Below are positions 1-10,666 of a stretch of DNA of 64,000 nt, piece by piece. Origin of the DNA: CAVZVZ01 sp963778895 (GTDB lineage Bacteria > Actinomycetota > Acidimicrobiia > Acidimicrobiales > Acidimicrobilacustridaceae); assembly GCA_963778895.1 (NCBI GenBank), contig CAVZVZ010000005.1, positions 124,001 through 188,000 on the forward strand. The letters are read 5' to 3'. Every line of letters begins with the position of its first letter. Position 1 is the stretch's first letter. Under the pieces are notes generated by a model. That model saw only the letters and a program-made list of their open reading frames with translations, did no database searches and was not told where the DNA came from. The position numbers and the translations under genes were made by a program.

Positions 1-777
1 GCGCAGCCGGTGCACACGACCGGTCCAGCGGGGCTCGTCGTGCAAGCGCTGACCACGTTCGACCGCTCGGCGCCACAGACGAATCTGGTCCTGACGCCGG
101 GTCGGCGGCCAGCGCAAGGTCAGGGCTTGCTTCTCCAACGACACACAGACGTCCCGTGCGTCGCGCACGACCTCGACCACGCGGGCCTCGGGGAACGTAT
201 CGAGGATCTGATCGGCGAAGGCGACGTGCCCAGGAGTCTTCTCGAGCAGGACATCGGCCTCGCCCCGATGAGCGGCGAACCACGTGTCGAACACACGCCG
301 AACGGCGAGGTTCGCGGCGGCCGTGGTGTCGAGGTCCCGACGACCGACCACCTCGCGCATGATCTCGACCAGTTGGTCGCGGGTGACCCACCAATAGATG
401 CCCACCCAACGCTGCTCCCGCCAGCTCACGTCATATCGCTGCAGCACCTTCAGCCATCCTTCGGGACGGCGGATGTCACCAGTCCGGACGAGCGGTGCGA
501 ACAGGCTGTCGTACGCGTGGGACTCCTGAGTCGTGGCGATGCGCGGCGACGCGGCGATGATGTCCTGCACCCACGAGGTACCCGAGCGACCGCATCCGAC
601 CACGAACACCTTCGGGTACGGGTCGTCGCGCCGAAGTCCCGCGCGGTTCGGACGGAGCAACGCCTGCGCCACCTGGGCGGCGTTGGCCACCTTGCGCTCC
701 GTGCGCCACACCGCGGGCGCCGGGGGTACGTCGACGCGCCAGTCGACCACTCTTCCAATCGTCGCCGGGCGGCTCAC
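1..777 (-). CDS. Sulfotransferase (PAPS-dependent), 3' end outside window
   Basis: Probably transfers sulfate from PAPS to a glycan or other surface hydroxyl. About 259 codons are visible and the frame stays open to base 1, so the C-terminus is missing. Near residue 57 lies the phosphosulfate loop VVGCGRSGTSWVQDII. Later there is a LLEKTPGH segment and VVEVVRDARDVCVS, which fit the 3'-phosphate-binding region of the family. The GTG start at 777 overlaps the stop of the upstream glycosyltransferase by four bases (GTGA), which implies translational coupling. Its position in a polysaccharide cluster suggests the exported glycan may be sulfated; that is inference. The acceptor cannot be read from sequence. 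Confidence 0.8.
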   Translation of the reverse strand, partial: MSRPATIGRVVDWRVDVPPAPAVWRTERKVANAAQVAQALLRPNRAGLRRDDPYPKVFVVGCGRSGTSWVQDIIAASPRIATTQESHAYDSLFAPLVRTGDIRRPEGWLKVLQRYDVSWREQRWVGIYWWVTRDQLVEIMREVVGRRDLDTTAAANLAVRRVFDTWFAAHRGEADVLLEKTPGHVAFADQILDTFPEARVVEVVRDARDVCVSLEKQALTLRWPPTRRQDQIRLWRRAVERGQRLHDEPRWTGRVHRLR

Positions 778-1622
778 GGCCACAGCGTACGAGACCGGAT
801 GCTGCCTTCGAGCCGTCCGATGCGTTGCCCGGCGCGCCACGCCCAGATCGTGCGGGCGTCCACTCGCCTCAAGGTCGGGAGGGTCTTCACGAGCCAATAC
901 CACGTGGTCAACGCTCGGCGCAGCTCGCGCCGGCGGTCGACCCGACCCCGTCCGAAGCGGCGATACAGCTCGACGTGCGACCAGCCGTAGGTCCGAGCTT
1001 GGCGGAACGTCGCCTTGAACCCCGTCCGCCGCCGGCAGTGGTAGACCGCCGCCTCGGCGAAGTAGGGCTCTACCCCGGCCTCGAGGTGCGCGCGTAGCGC
1101 CATGTCGAAGTCCTCGCCGGTCGTTCGCATCGACTCGTCGTTGCCGCCGAGCTCGAGCCAAAGCGACCGGCTCCATCCGGTCGCGCCGTTCACGACCGGC
1201 AGACCGAAGAGGTGCTCGATCTCCTGGCTCTGGAAATCCGCCCGACCGTCGAGCGCCGCGGGGCCGCTCATCGTCTCGTACACCATGTGCGACGCCACGA
1301 CGCGGTGCTCGCGCAATGCTTCGCCCATCGCCGCGACCCACGCCGGATCAACCCGGTCGTCGTCATCACAGAAGGCGACGGCGCGCCCGCGAGCATTGGC
1401 CACACCGACGTTGCGCGCGTAGCTCAGTCCCGCATGGTCGAGCGCCTGGGTGACACGGATCCGGTCGTCGCGGAGCACGTACGACGCCACGAGCTCGAGC
1501 GTGGCATCCGTCGAGCCGTTGTCGACGACCAGCACTTCCCAGGCGCCATCCCACCGAGAGGTCATCAGGGCGTCGAGTTGTTGCGCGATCGTGGCCGCGC
1601 CGTTGCGCACGGGCAGGATCAC
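774..1622 (-). CDS. Family 2 glycosyltransferase
   Basis: Adds a sugar from a nucleotide donor during polysaccharide assembly at the cytoplasmic membrane face. About 282 residues. It opens with MILPVRNGAATIAQQ and VLVVDNGSTD, the GT-A nucleotide-binding start, followed by the DDDD metal-binding cluster (AFCDDDDRVDP, about residue 93) and a GEDFDMALR segment near residue 165 that fits the acceptor-side ED motif. The GTG at 1622 starts directly at the first beta strand. An ATG at about 1660 lies in another frame, so a missed one-base indel could have removed a few N-terminal residues. The stop overlaps the sulfotransferase start. Donor and acceptor are unknown. Confidence 0.85.
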   Translation of the reverse strand: MILPVRNGAATIAQQLDALMTSRWDGAWEVLVVDNGSTDATLELVASYVLRDDRIRVTQALDHAGLSYARNVGVANARGRAVAFCDDDDRVDPAWVAAMGEALREHRVVASHMVYETMSGPAALDGRADFQSQEIEHLFGLPVVNGATGWSRSLWLELGGNDESMRTTGEDFDMALRAHLEAGVEPYFAEAAVYHCRRRTGFKATFRQARTYGWSHVELYRRFGRGRVDRRRELRRALTTWYWLVKTLPTLRRVDARTIWAWRAGQRIGRLEGSIRSRTLWP

Positions 1623-1697
1623 GGTGAGATCGAGGGCCTCGTCGATTCGGGCGCGCTCATCGCCTGGCTGGCGAAGCTTCCGTCATGCCAGATGGCA

Positions 1698-4092
1698 CTA
1701 GTACTCGTGTTCCTTCAGCGTGGCGAACATCTGCTGCGGGCTGCTCTGCTGCTGCGTGAGCTGCATCTCCTGGGTGCCAGACCGCAGTCCCTCACCGGAA
1801 GCGCTCATGATGTACCAACCGCGCTGGAACTCGACACGCGCCGACAGGCCGTCGGGATTGACCACCGGTTGATGCCCGATGTCGAGGATGTACTGAGCCC
1901 CCGGTGGCAGATCGCCCATGAGATCGAGCTGAACGGTCATCTCCTGGCCCGGAGCGAGCTGCAAGAACTTCGCGTAGACGCGATACCCACCCTCCTTGTG
2001 CACCTCCATCGGGACACGGTCACCGTCGACCGTGGCCTCCCGCAGCAAATGCGGCGTGTAGAACTCGAAGAACATGGCGTTCGTGCCGAGGGGCAGGCCT
2101 TGGTCGTTGTTACCGATGATCGCCAAAGGCAACCCGGATGCGGGCGCGTCGTTCCGCAACGTGATCACCGCGGTCGCGTCGAGCTCACCCGTCGAGGGAT
2201 CGAGCGTCGCCGTGTAGTCGATCGTTCGATTCAGATAGGAGTCGATCTTGTTGTTGCCCTTGTTCTGGGTGATCAACATGAACGCGTCGTGGTCGCCCGG
2301 CGGTTCGAGGCGCCCGCTGGCACCGAGCGCGGAGAAGAAGTCCTCGTCCTCCGGGCGGAAGCCGTACGCCATGAGGTGGCGCTCCTCGACCGCGGGACCG
2401 AGCACGTCCCCGACCCGCCGTGGGCCCGGGATGTTGCCGTTCACGAGTTGGTCGAACGTCTCGCGCCCGACCTCCGACAAGGCATCCCGCCGCTCGATCT
2501 CGTCGGATTGACCCTCGGTGGGATCGAAATCGAGGTATTGCTGACGAGTCAGGTAGTCGGCGGCGTTCTCTCGGGTGAGCTTCTCCTTGCGACCGTCGAT
2601 CGACACGGGACCGGTGAAGGTCAACAGATCGGCCAAGCCGAACGGGTCGGCGGCGATCACCCCGTCCACGTGATGGCCGGTCGTCTGCTCGTACAACTCG
2701 CCCATCACCTGCGCGACCGACGGGAAGTCGGGCGACAGCGTGACGTCTTGGATGTAGTACGCGGGTTGGAATCGGCTGTAGTTCGTCAGGTACTCGGGCG
2801 GGCCGCTGATCGTGCGTTCGGCGCGGTTCGGCACGCGATTGAGCTCACCGCCCTTGCCCGACGATGTCAGGCGGATCTTGCCGTCGGCGGCGTTCAGCTC
2901 GGCCCAGCCGCCGATGAACCCACCGAGCCCGCGGGTCTCGGCCGGCTGGGTGAAGATCACGAGGTACGTACGCGGTCCGTCGCCGCCCACCAGGCCCGGC
3001 GCGGCGCGCGCACCGAGGGCAGCCAGTCCGACCTCCTGACGGGTATCCGTCAGCTCGGAGGAAAAGCGCTCCACCCGTTCGCGCACGGGAGGCAACAGCC
3101 ATGGCGAGTCCACGTTCTCGAGCGCCGCCGCCGCTCGGTCCATCGATGCCACGGCGTTGTCGAGCGGTTCCTGCGTGGCGCGCAGACCGTCGACGTTGAT
3201 CTGGCCGCCCTGGTACTTGAGCTTCTCGAAGTCCGCAGCGGTCGCGGCCTCACCCGCGTTCTCGGACACGTCGGCCGCACCCGCCGTGGCGTCATCGAGA
3301 GCACGGGCCTGTTGCCCGAGGATCGGCACCACGCGCACCGGCGCCGCCCACCAGGCACCGAGCATCGACGACGCCGAATTGAGCGAGTCGGTCGCGTCGG
3401 TGAAGAGCTGCGCCGCATACGTCATGTCGCCGTCGCCCGCCGAGGCGAGCCCGTCGTGCACCCGGTCGATACCGGACCGAACCCCGGTCACCGCGGCCAA
3501 CACCGAGAACGCGAAGAGTGCCGATCGAGAACACGACGTAGGCCGCGGCCACGATCCCGATCCGGTGCACGAGACGGCGTTGGCGACGCGGGAGCATCAG
3601 ATAGCCCGAGACGAGCACCGGGATGACCGCGGCGATGGCAAGGAGCGCGGAGGCGCCACTGAACCCGAGGTCAGGTAGGCGCAGCAACGCTTGGACGGCC
3701 AAGGCGGCGGTCACGGCACCGAGCAGCCGGCGGCGAGACATCAGCCCGCCGACGATGGCAATGGCGAGGGCAACGGTCGCCAGCACCAGCAGGCCGCCGT
3801 CGGCCGAGGCCACGGCCGTCAGGCCGGCGAGGATGATCCAGGTCCAGCGGCGAGCCCGCGATGCTGCCAGGGTGACCACCACGGCAAATGCGACTCGGAA
3901 GACGAGATCGGCGAACCCGACCCCGCTGGGTGCTCCCGGGGCGAAGGCGGCGCCGATGGCGGCCAAACCGGCCATCGCCCAGATCAGGCGTCGATCCAGG
4001 TCGGAGGTCCGTGGGATGGCGCGCGACGTGGCACCGTTCTCGGGGTGTGATCTGTGGCCGTTACGGGGAACCGTCGGCAAGGTCGACGCCAT
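1698..4092 (-). CDS. DUF4012 membrane protein, frameshifted
   Basis: Large membrane protein of unknown function from a family common in actinobacterial polysaccharide loci. The N-terminal part (ATG at 4092) carries several hydrophobic helices, for example AMAGLAAIGAAFAPG and WIILAGLTAVASADGG. The remaining roughly 600 residues are the extracytoplasmic DUF4012 domain, with YLVIFTQPAETRGLGGFIGG and AFMLITQNKGNNKIDSYLNR. The two parts lie in different frames and join at about 3505-3525, where a one-base change would restore VVFS...VLAAVTGV; I treat it as one gene. It is divergent from the Wzz/kinase gene and followed by the GT2 gene, so a role in glycan assembly or attachment is inferred from context. 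Confidence 0.8.
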
Positions 4093-4401
4093 GTTTGTCC
4101 AGGGAAAAGAAGCCGCGAACCGCTCGCCGGACTGTACTGCCAGTATGGGCCCCGTGATGGTCAGGGGCCCGGTTGTGCTCACAGATGAGAAGCGGCGCCC
4201 GATAGATGATTTACGCAGGCTGAAGGCACTATGCTGGCCGTTCCTCCTGCCAGAGGTGGGCAGCGTCGGCCACGGCGCCCCTCAGGAAGTCGTCGGTCGC
4301 ACGCACGTGTTCTCGACAGGGCAGTGGCCGGGGAAAGACACGTCGGTGGACATGGCCGGCGCAGATGAGGTTTCCGAACCGAACGTGGGACCGCTGACCT
4401 G
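4093..4401. promoter_or_regulatory. Divergent intergenic region with GC-rich hairpin
   Basis: This region separates the divergent DUF4012 and Wzz/kinase genes, so it should hold both promoters. A perfect 7-base inverted repeat, GGGCCCC at 4147-4153 and GGGGCCC at 4164-4170, is separated by ten bases. It could be an operator or an mRNA-leader hairpin. TATGCT at about 4231 resembles a -10 box, but I find no convincing -35 at the right distance. Nothing else stands out. Confidence 0.35.
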
Positions 4402-6242
4402 ATGGATCTCGTCCGCTACTTGAGGGTGTTGCGCCGCCGCTGGCGCATCATCGCGATCCTCGCGCTCCTCGGTGCCGTCGCCGGCGCCGTGCTGGTGCCC
4501 AAGCCGAGCTCGAATCCCGAGACCGGCGGCGGGGCGTGGATCGCTGTTCACACCCTGTTCGACTCCTCGGCCAACCAGAAGAACAACGCGTCGGCCAAGA
4601 CCGTCGGCGCCGTCACCGCCGAACAAGCGGCCTTCCTGGTGAAGTCGGGCGATGTTCCCGATCGTGTGGCCAAAGAGCTCGGCGGTAACGCCAACGACTT
4701 GGCCGACAAAGTCGTAGCCCGTCCCAACTCCAACCTGGGCACCATCGAGATCACTGCGCAGGCGCCGAGCCCGGGCGAGGCGCGCAAGACTCGCCGACTC
4801 GTTCGCGGAGTCGTTGCTCGGCTCGGTACAGGACATCCAACAGCGCGAGGTCGACCGCCAGCGCGACGTGCTCAACTCGGCGATCACCCAGCTCCAACTC
4901 GAGCTGGCCGGCATCACCGGTGATGACAAGGCCGCCGGTACCTCCCGGGAGCGGCTGAACTCCGACATCTCCGACAAGAAGGTGCAGCTGCAGGAGCTCG
5001 ACCAGCAGGCCGCGCAGGGTACGAACATCTACTCGTTCGGCTCCTCTGAGGCCTTCCAGGTGTCGCCGGCGCAGCTCGCGACCCTCTTCAACACGCAGAA
5101 CACCGGCGGCAACGGCGCGAATGCGAAAGCCAAGCAACAAACCACCACCCGCGACATCAGCAAGCAGAGCTCCGAGTGGCGGCCTCAAGCTCAGCCCGAT
5201 GTTGGGTGCCATCCTCGGCCTCGGGCTCGGCGGGCTCGCCGGCATGATGCTCGTGCTGGTCATCAACACGCTCGACCCGCGCATCTTCACCAAGGAAGAC
5301 GCCGAGGACGCGTTGGGCTTCCCGGTGATCGCCGAGATCCCGGCGTTCAACCGGCGTCTGCGCAAGGAGACCATCGTGATCAGCCGCGAAGCGCCGTACT
5401 CGCGCTTCGCCGAGGCCTATCGCGTGTTGAGATCCTCCGTTTTGTTCGCCAACGCGGCCAACGTCGAGGCCGCCAACGGCAACGGCAACGGGAACGGCCG
5501 ACCCCCCTCCCCACCGCCGGCGCCGGTCGCGGCCGACGGCACCGAGGGCACACGCCGTCCGGCCGTCGTGCTCATGGTCACGTCACCCGGCCCGTCCGAG
5601 GGCAAGACGACGACCGTCTCGAACCTCGCGACCGTGTTGGCCGAGGACGGCAGCAGCATCCTCGTCGTCAACTGCGACTTCCGCCGACCGCGACTGCACA
5701 GCTATCTCGGTGGCGGTGGCGAGCCGAGGAAGGTCTTCGACACCGCCGTTCCCGGTGTCAAGCTCGTGACGGGCGTCATCGACGAGCCCGAGCGTGTGGC
5801 CCCGGCCGAGGTGATCGGCGCACAGCGGCGACTGATCGAAACGGCCAAGAGCCACTTCGACTACATCCTCCTCGACACTGCGCCGATCCTGACCACCAAC
5901 GACGCCAGCGAGCTGCTGCCGGTCGTCGACATGGTGGTGATGATCACCCGGTCGGGCAAGACCACCAAGGAAGCTGCTGATCGGGCCGCAGAACTGCTCG
6001 AGCGCTTCCGCGCACCGGTCGTGGGTGGCGTGCTGGTCGCGGCGGCGAACGCACCGACGCGGCAGTACTACTACTACTACGCCGCCGCGACGCCCAAGAA
6101 CGCACCGGAGCCCGAGACCACGAATCCGTTGGAGGATCTCCAGCCGGCCAACCGCGACCGCAACGGCAAGAGCAACGGGAAGTCCGACACCACCGAGCGC
6201 GCCGAGGTGACACCCGCCTCCGACGATTCGCCTGAGGCCTGA
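4402..6242 (+). CDS. Wzz-type chain-length regulator fused to BY-kinase (CpsD/CapB type), frameshifted twice
   Basis: Controls polysaccharide chain length and export through tyrosine autophosphorylation at the inner membrane. The N-terminal Wzz domain starts MDLVRYLRVLRRRWRI with a membrane helix. A coiled region with QQREVDRQRDVLNSAI follows, then a second helix, GAILGLGLGGLAGMMLVLVI. The kinase has Walker A SPGPSEGKTTTVSN, Walker A' ILVVNCDFRRP and Walker B YILLDTAP. The C-terminal tail has a run of five tyrosines (RQYYYYYAA), the likely autophosphorylation cluster. The protein is spread over three frames, with breaks near 4785-4815 and 5165-5185. It is followed after five bases by the polymerase gene, so the two are likely co-transcribed. 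Confidence 0.85.
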
Positions 6243-6247
6243 CAAGC

Positions 6248-7754
6248 GTGGCGACTTCACGCGCCTCGTCGTTCAACTCGGTCCCGCCGTCGCCCCCAAC
6301 GGGCGAGCCGCCACCCGGCGAACGGCCGGCTGGCAACGGGCATCTTCAGCCGCTCCAACGGCGCAGGCGCTCCAAGGCCGACGAAGCCTCGCCGGTGATG
6401 TTGATGCTGTGCGCGGTGACGTTCATCCTCTTGTGCTGCTTCTATCTCTACGCCGCGACGCAGGGGAAGGGCACCGAGATCGGCCTGCTGCTCGTACCGC
6501 TCTTCACCATCGCCCTTGCGCCGTGGCTGGCGCGCGTGGCCCGGGCGCAGACGACGTTCCAGTTGCTGCCCATCATGATCCTGGGCCTGCTGCTCCGCTA
6601 TCTCGCTACGTACTTCCGCCTCCAGAACGCCGCCGATGCGATCTACTACCACCGCTACGGGCTGCTCATCGCACCCTCGTTCCGTGCGCTCAACTTCGGC
6701 GTCGACGTCAAGGGTGAGGTTCCCGGCACCGGGTCGGTGCGATACATCTCCGGGCTCGTCACCGTCCTGACGGGCAGCAGCATGTTCGCCGAGTTCCTCG
6801 TGTTCACCACCTTCGGATTCATCGGCATCGTGTTCTTCTACAAGGCGTTCGTGACCGCGATGCCGAACGCGGATCATCGCCGGTACGCGCTGCTCATCTT
6901 CCTCTGGCCGTCGATGCTCTACTGGCCATCGAGCGTCGGCAAGGAAGCGATCATGACGTTCGGGGCCGGCATCGCCTCCTACGGCGGGGCGCGCCTGTTC
7001 CGGCGCCAACTCGTCGGGATCCCGATGGTCGTGTTCGGCGTGTGGCTCGCCTTCATGATCCGGCCGCACATCGGCCTCACGCTGGTGATCGGTATCGGAT
7101 TGGCCCTGGTCTTCGCTCGCGGTCGCGGCGACTCGGCGTCGGTCACCGCCGGCAAGCTCATGGCGGCCCTCGCACTGATCGTCGTCGGCGGCGTCCTCAT
7201 GGGCCGAACCGCGTCCTTCCTCGGCGTCGACAGCCTCAACTCGAGCGGCATCGAATCGGCGCTCAACTCCACCACTGATTCGACGAGCCAGGGTGGTTCC
7301 GAGTTCTCGCCGGTCAAGGCCGACAACCCGGTCCGCTTCCCCGCAGCCATCGGCACGGTGCTGCTGCGACCGTTCCCGAACGAGGCGCACAACGTCGAGT
7401 CCTTCGGCACGAGCCTCGAAGGCTTCGTGCTGCTACTGCTGATCGCTTCGTCGTGGCGAAGACTCAAGAAGCTGCCGAGAGCACTCCTGAACGAGCCTTA
7501 CGTGATGTACGCCATGGCGGCCACCCTGATGTTCTGCTTCATCTTCTCGTACGTCGCCAACTTCGGACTCCTCGCGCGCCAGAGGACTCAGATCTTCCCG
7601 TTCCTGTTCGTGTTGGTCTCGTTCATCCCCGATCCGCGACCGAAGGGCTCCAGGAGGAAAGCGACGGCAACGCGAGACGACCGAGTCGCCCGCCCCGGTC
7701 GGACGTCGCGCGCAGATCTACACCGGGCCGGACCCGGTGGCCAACGCCGGCTGA
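6248..7754 (+). CDS. Multi-pass membrane protein, Wzy/O-antigen-polymerase-like
   Basis: Putative polysaccharide polymerase or ligase in the cytoplasmic membrane. A GTG start at 6248 gives a proline-rich cytoplasmic N-terminus of about 48 residues. At least ten hydrophobic helices follow, such as VMLMLCAVTFILLCCFYLY and VGIPMVVFGVWLAFMI. A long soluble loop lies between GRTASFLGVDS and FPNEAHNVES. No enzyme motif is decisive; the call rests on topology and on its place between the Wzz-kinase and a GT4 enzyme. The tail appears frameshifted at about 7650-7680: the natural-looking end is in another frame and stops at 7754, while the uncorrected frame runs about 100 bases into the next gene. Confidence 0.65.
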
Positions 7755-7766
7755 CCGCGGGCTGGC

Positions 7767-8918
7767 TTGCGGCTTCTCTACGTCATCGACAGCCTGGACC
7801 AGGGCGGCGCCGAGCAATCGCTCGTCGACCTCGCACCTCATCTGGCCGATGAAGGCGTAGACCTCACGATCGCGGTGCTGAGACCTGGCGGCATGCTCGA
7901 GCCCCGTGCCCATTCCGCCAAAGCGAACATCATCCACGTTCAGCCGACCGATCGACGCCGCCAACGTGTGGAGCGCCTGCAGGAAGTGATCGCCGAGCAT
8001 CGACCCGAGCTCGTGCACACGACACTGTTCGAGGCCGACGTCGCCGGTCGGGTCGCCGCCGCGCGTCGCAGTGTTCCGGTGGTGTCGAGCGTGGTGAACA
8101 TGGCGTACAGCAGTGACCACCGGCGTGCGCCGGGTCTGCGCCCCCATCGCGTCTGGCTCGCCCAGGCCACCGACGTCGCGACCGCGCAGCTGGTGCGCCG
8201 CTTCCATGCCAACGCCGCGTCACTGGTGGCCCCGATGTCGAAGCGATTGCTGGTGCCGCGTCGGCGATTCGAGGTGATACCTCGAGGGCGAGACGAAGAG
8301 GTCATGGGCACGAGAGGCGAGGGCCGGCGTCTCGCTACCCGTGCCGCGTTGGGGGTCGGACCGTCGGTCCCCCTCGTCTTGGCCGCCGCCCGCCACGAGT
8401 ATCAGAAGGGTCTCGATGTGTTGCTCGACGCCGTGGCATCGATCCGGCGCGACCAGCCCGACGTCATGTTGCTGCTCGCGGGACGGGACGGGAACCGCAC
8501 CGCCGCGCTCCACTACCAGACAACGCGACTCGGACTCGACGACAACGTGCGATTCCTCGGAGCGCGAGACGATGTGCCCGACCTGATGGTCGCCGCGGAT
8601 GTGTTCGTACTCCCCTCGCGCTGGGAAGGCTTGCCGGGCGCCGTGATCGAGGCGATGGCGCTCGAGACGCCGGTGGTCGCGACAGACCTACCCGGCGTGC
8701 GTGAGGTGCTCGGCTCCGAGCTGTTGCGCGGTTGCATCGTGCCCGTCGGTGATGCGACTGCGCTGGCGAGCCGCATCGTCACGTTGCTCAGAGCGGGGCC
8801 CGAGACGGCATCGTGGACGGCTGCCGCGCGCAGTCGCTTCCTCCGGCGGTACACCACACGCCGCATCGCCAGTGAGATGGTCGACTTCTACGCACGCGCG
8901 CTCGACACATCTGCCTAG
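7767..8918 (+). CDS. Family 4 glycosyltransferase (GT-B)
   Basis: Retaining GT-B glycosyltransferase, probably acting on the repeat unit of the exopolysaccharide. About 383 residues. The N-terminal Rossmann half has MRLLYVIDSLDQGGAEQSL, the usual GT4 acceptor-side loop. The C-terminal half has HEYQKGLDVLLDA and the donor-binding EGLPGAVIEAMALETPVVAT, a GT4 E-x7-E signature. The start is a TTG at 7767 placed just before the first strand; I see no strong ribosome site. It is the last gene of the cluster in this direction, and the following flavoenzyme is not obviously related. Confidence 0.88.
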   Translation: MRLLYVIDSLDQGGAEQSLVDLAPHLADEGVDLTIAVLRPGGMLEPRAHSAKANIIHVQPTDRRRQRVERLQEVIAEHRPELVHTTLFEADVAGRVAAARRSVPVVSSVVNMAYSSDHRRAPGLRPHRVWLAQATDVATAQLVRRFHANAASLVAPMSKRLLVPRRRFEVIPRGRDEEVMGTRGEGRRLATRAALGVGPSVPLVLAAARHEYQKGLDVLLDAVASIRRDQPDVMLLLAGRDGNRTAALHYQTTRLGLDDNVRFLGARDDVPDLMVAADVFVLPSRWEGLPGAVIEAMALETPVVATDLPGVREVLGSELLRGCIVPVGDATALASRIVTLLRAGPETASWTAAARSRFLRRYTTRRIASEMVDFYARALDTSA

Positions 8919-8966
8919 GGCTGCCCGGGCGGCCGGCCGGCCGAAGTGAGCACTAGCGTCGGCCCG

Positions 8967-10571
8967 ATGGAGCAACGGACCCGATCATGGTGGGGTTGGG
9001 GGTACGAGGACGAAGCCCTCGACGATGCCCAGGCCCAGGGGCTTCGCAAGGCGTTGAGCCGTCGGTTCGACCAAGACCTGTCGCTGCGACCGCCGCCGCA
9101 GCTCGACGATCTCGACCTTCCCGACCCACGGGTTGCGCCACCGGACGCCCTCGCCGCGATGTGCGCCACCGATACTCGCGCCCGTGCCGCGCACACGTAC
9201 GGCAAGTCGTTCCGTGATGTCGTGCGCGGGTCGCGAGGCGAGTTCACCAATCCGCCCGACATCGTCGCCTACCCAACCGACGAGGCCGACGTGGTCGCAT
9301 TGTTGGAATGGTGCGCCGACGAAGGACTGGCCGCGATGCCTTTTGGCGGGGGCTCGTCGGTGGTCGGTGGGGTCGAGTGCCGAGAGGCAGACCGCTTCGC
9401 CGGAGTGGTGACCCTTGATCTGACCAAGCTCGACCGCGTGCTCGAGGTCGACTCGGTGTCGCGAGCGGCCCGAATTCAGGGGGGCGCGCTCGGGCCGGTA
9501 CTCGAGGAGCAGTTGCGGCCGCACGGCTACACGCTCCGCCACTTCCCCCAATCGTTCGAGTTCTCGACCTTGGGCGGTTGGCTGGCAACCCGGTCAGGTG
9601 GCCACTACGCCTCCGTCTATACGCACATCGACGACATGGTCGAGTCGATGCGCGTCATCACACCTCGCGGTCCCGTCGAGAGCCGGCGGCTCCCGGGTTC
9701 GGGCGCAGGGCCGTCGCCCGACCGGCTCTTCCTCGGTTCGGAAGGGTCGCTCGGCGTGATCACCGAGGCCTGGATGCGCGTGCAGGATCGCCCGGTCTTC
9801 AAGGGCTCGGCCGGCGTCCGATTCGCCGACTTCTCCGCCGCCGTCGACGCGACCCGTGCCGTGGCCCAGTCAGGACTGTTCCCGACCAACTGCCGGTTGC
9901 TCGACCCGGCCGAGGCCATGACATCGGCCGGCGTCGACGACGGGTCGGCCTTGCTCGTCCTCGGCTTCGAGTCGGCTGACCATCCGGTGGACGCGTGGAT
10001 CGGCCGGGCCGTCGAACTGTGTCGCGATCACGGCGGCGCGGTCCCCGACGGCGTCGCACTCAGCGGGCCCGACGCCGGAGCGTCGGCCGGGCGCGAAGGA
10101 GCAGTAGGGGTCTGGCGCAATGCGTTCCTTCGCGCGCCGTATGGCCGCGACGCGCTGGTTCGGATGAGCGTCATCGTCGAGACCTTCGAAACGGCGTGCA
10201 CCTGGGACCGCTTTCCCGCTCTGCACACCGGCGTGATCGAACAAGTCGAGCGGAGCCTGGCCGCGATCTGCGGCGGAGGTTGGGTCACATGCCGGTTCAC
10301 CCACGTGTATCCCGACGGAGCCGCGCCCTACTTCAGCGTCATCGCGCCGGGACGAGCCGGCGACGAGATCGCCCAATGGGACGAGGTGAAGGCGGCGGTC
10401 TCCGAGGTCCTGTCGACCCACGGCGCCACCATCACGCACCATCACGCCGTGGGCCGAGATCACGATCGCTGGTACCGCGCCCAACGGCCCGACGGTTTCG
10501 GGGCGGTGCTGGCCGCCGCCAAACAGACCCTCGACCCTACGGCCATCCTTAACCCGGGTGTCATCACCTAA
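8967..10571 (+). CDS. FAD-linked oxidase, alkyldihydroxyacetonephosphate-synthase-like
   Basis: FAD-binding (VAO/PCMH-type) protein resembling alkylglycerone-phosphate synthase, which makes the ether bond of ether lipids. It begins MEQRTRSWWGWGYEDEAL, typical of the actinobacterial AGPS-like group. The FAD-binding region has MPFGGGSSVVGG near residue 130 and SGGHYASVYTHIDDMV near 215, and the C-terminal active-site segment has ATITHHHAVGRDH. About 534 residues, close to family length. ATG 8967 is preferred because relatives start just before WWGWG; a GTG at 8946 would add seven residues. Some family members are annotated only as FAD oxidases, so ether-lipid synthesis is not certain. Confidence 0.82.
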   Translation: MEQRTRSWWGWGYEDEALDDAQAQGLRKALSRRFDQDLSLRPPPQLDDLDLPDPRVAPPDALAAMCATDTRARAAHTYGKSFRDVVRGSRGEFTNPPDIVAYPTDEADVVALLEWCADEGLAAMPFGGGSSVVGGVECREADRFAGVVTLDLTKLDRVLEVDSVSRAARIQGGALGPVLEEQLRPHGYTLRHFPQSFEFSTLGGWLATRSGGHYASVYTHIDDMVESMRVITPRGPVESRRLPGSGAGPSPDRLFLGSEGSLGVITEAWMRVQDRPVFKGSAGVRFADFSAAVDATRAVAQSGLFPTNCRLLDPAEAMTSAGVDDGSALLVLGFESADHPVDAWIGRAVELCRDHGGAVPDGVALSGPDAGASAGREGAVGVWRNAFLRAPYGRDALVRMSVIVETFETACTWDRFPALHTGVIEQVERSLAAICGGGWVTCRFTHVYPDGAAPYFSVIAPGRAGDEIAQWDEVKAAVSEVLSTHGATITHHHAVGRDHDRWYRAQRPDGFGAVLAAAKQTLDPTAILNPGVIT

Positions 10572-10605
10572 CATCTCAGTTGTTTTCTTGTTTTTCTATG
10601 TTTCT
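10557..10605 (+). terminator. Possible weak terminator after the AGPS-like gene
   Basis: GGTG-TCAT-CACC (10557-10568) can form a short 4-base-pair hairpin overlapping the gene end. It is followed by an unusually T-rich stretch (about 10579-10605) for this GC-rich DNA. The stem is short and separated from the T run, so the call is tentative. Confidence 0.3.
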
Positions 10606-10666
10606 CGTGTGATCCTCCGCCGGTGAACTTGGGCGGTGCAGTCCCGGTGGACGCGAGATTCGGTCT

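Noticed and set aside
1212..3626. Very long + strand open frame (804 codons) opposite the GT2 and DUF4012 genes
   Set aside because: It is antisense to genes with clear homology and its product is Arg/His/Val-rich with no recognisable fold; long antisense frames are expected in GC-rich DNA.
4402..6242. Programmed ribosomal frameshift in the Wzz-kinase gene
   Set aside because: No slippery site with a following pseudoknot is evident, and similar breaks occur across unrelated genes, so sequencing error is simpler.
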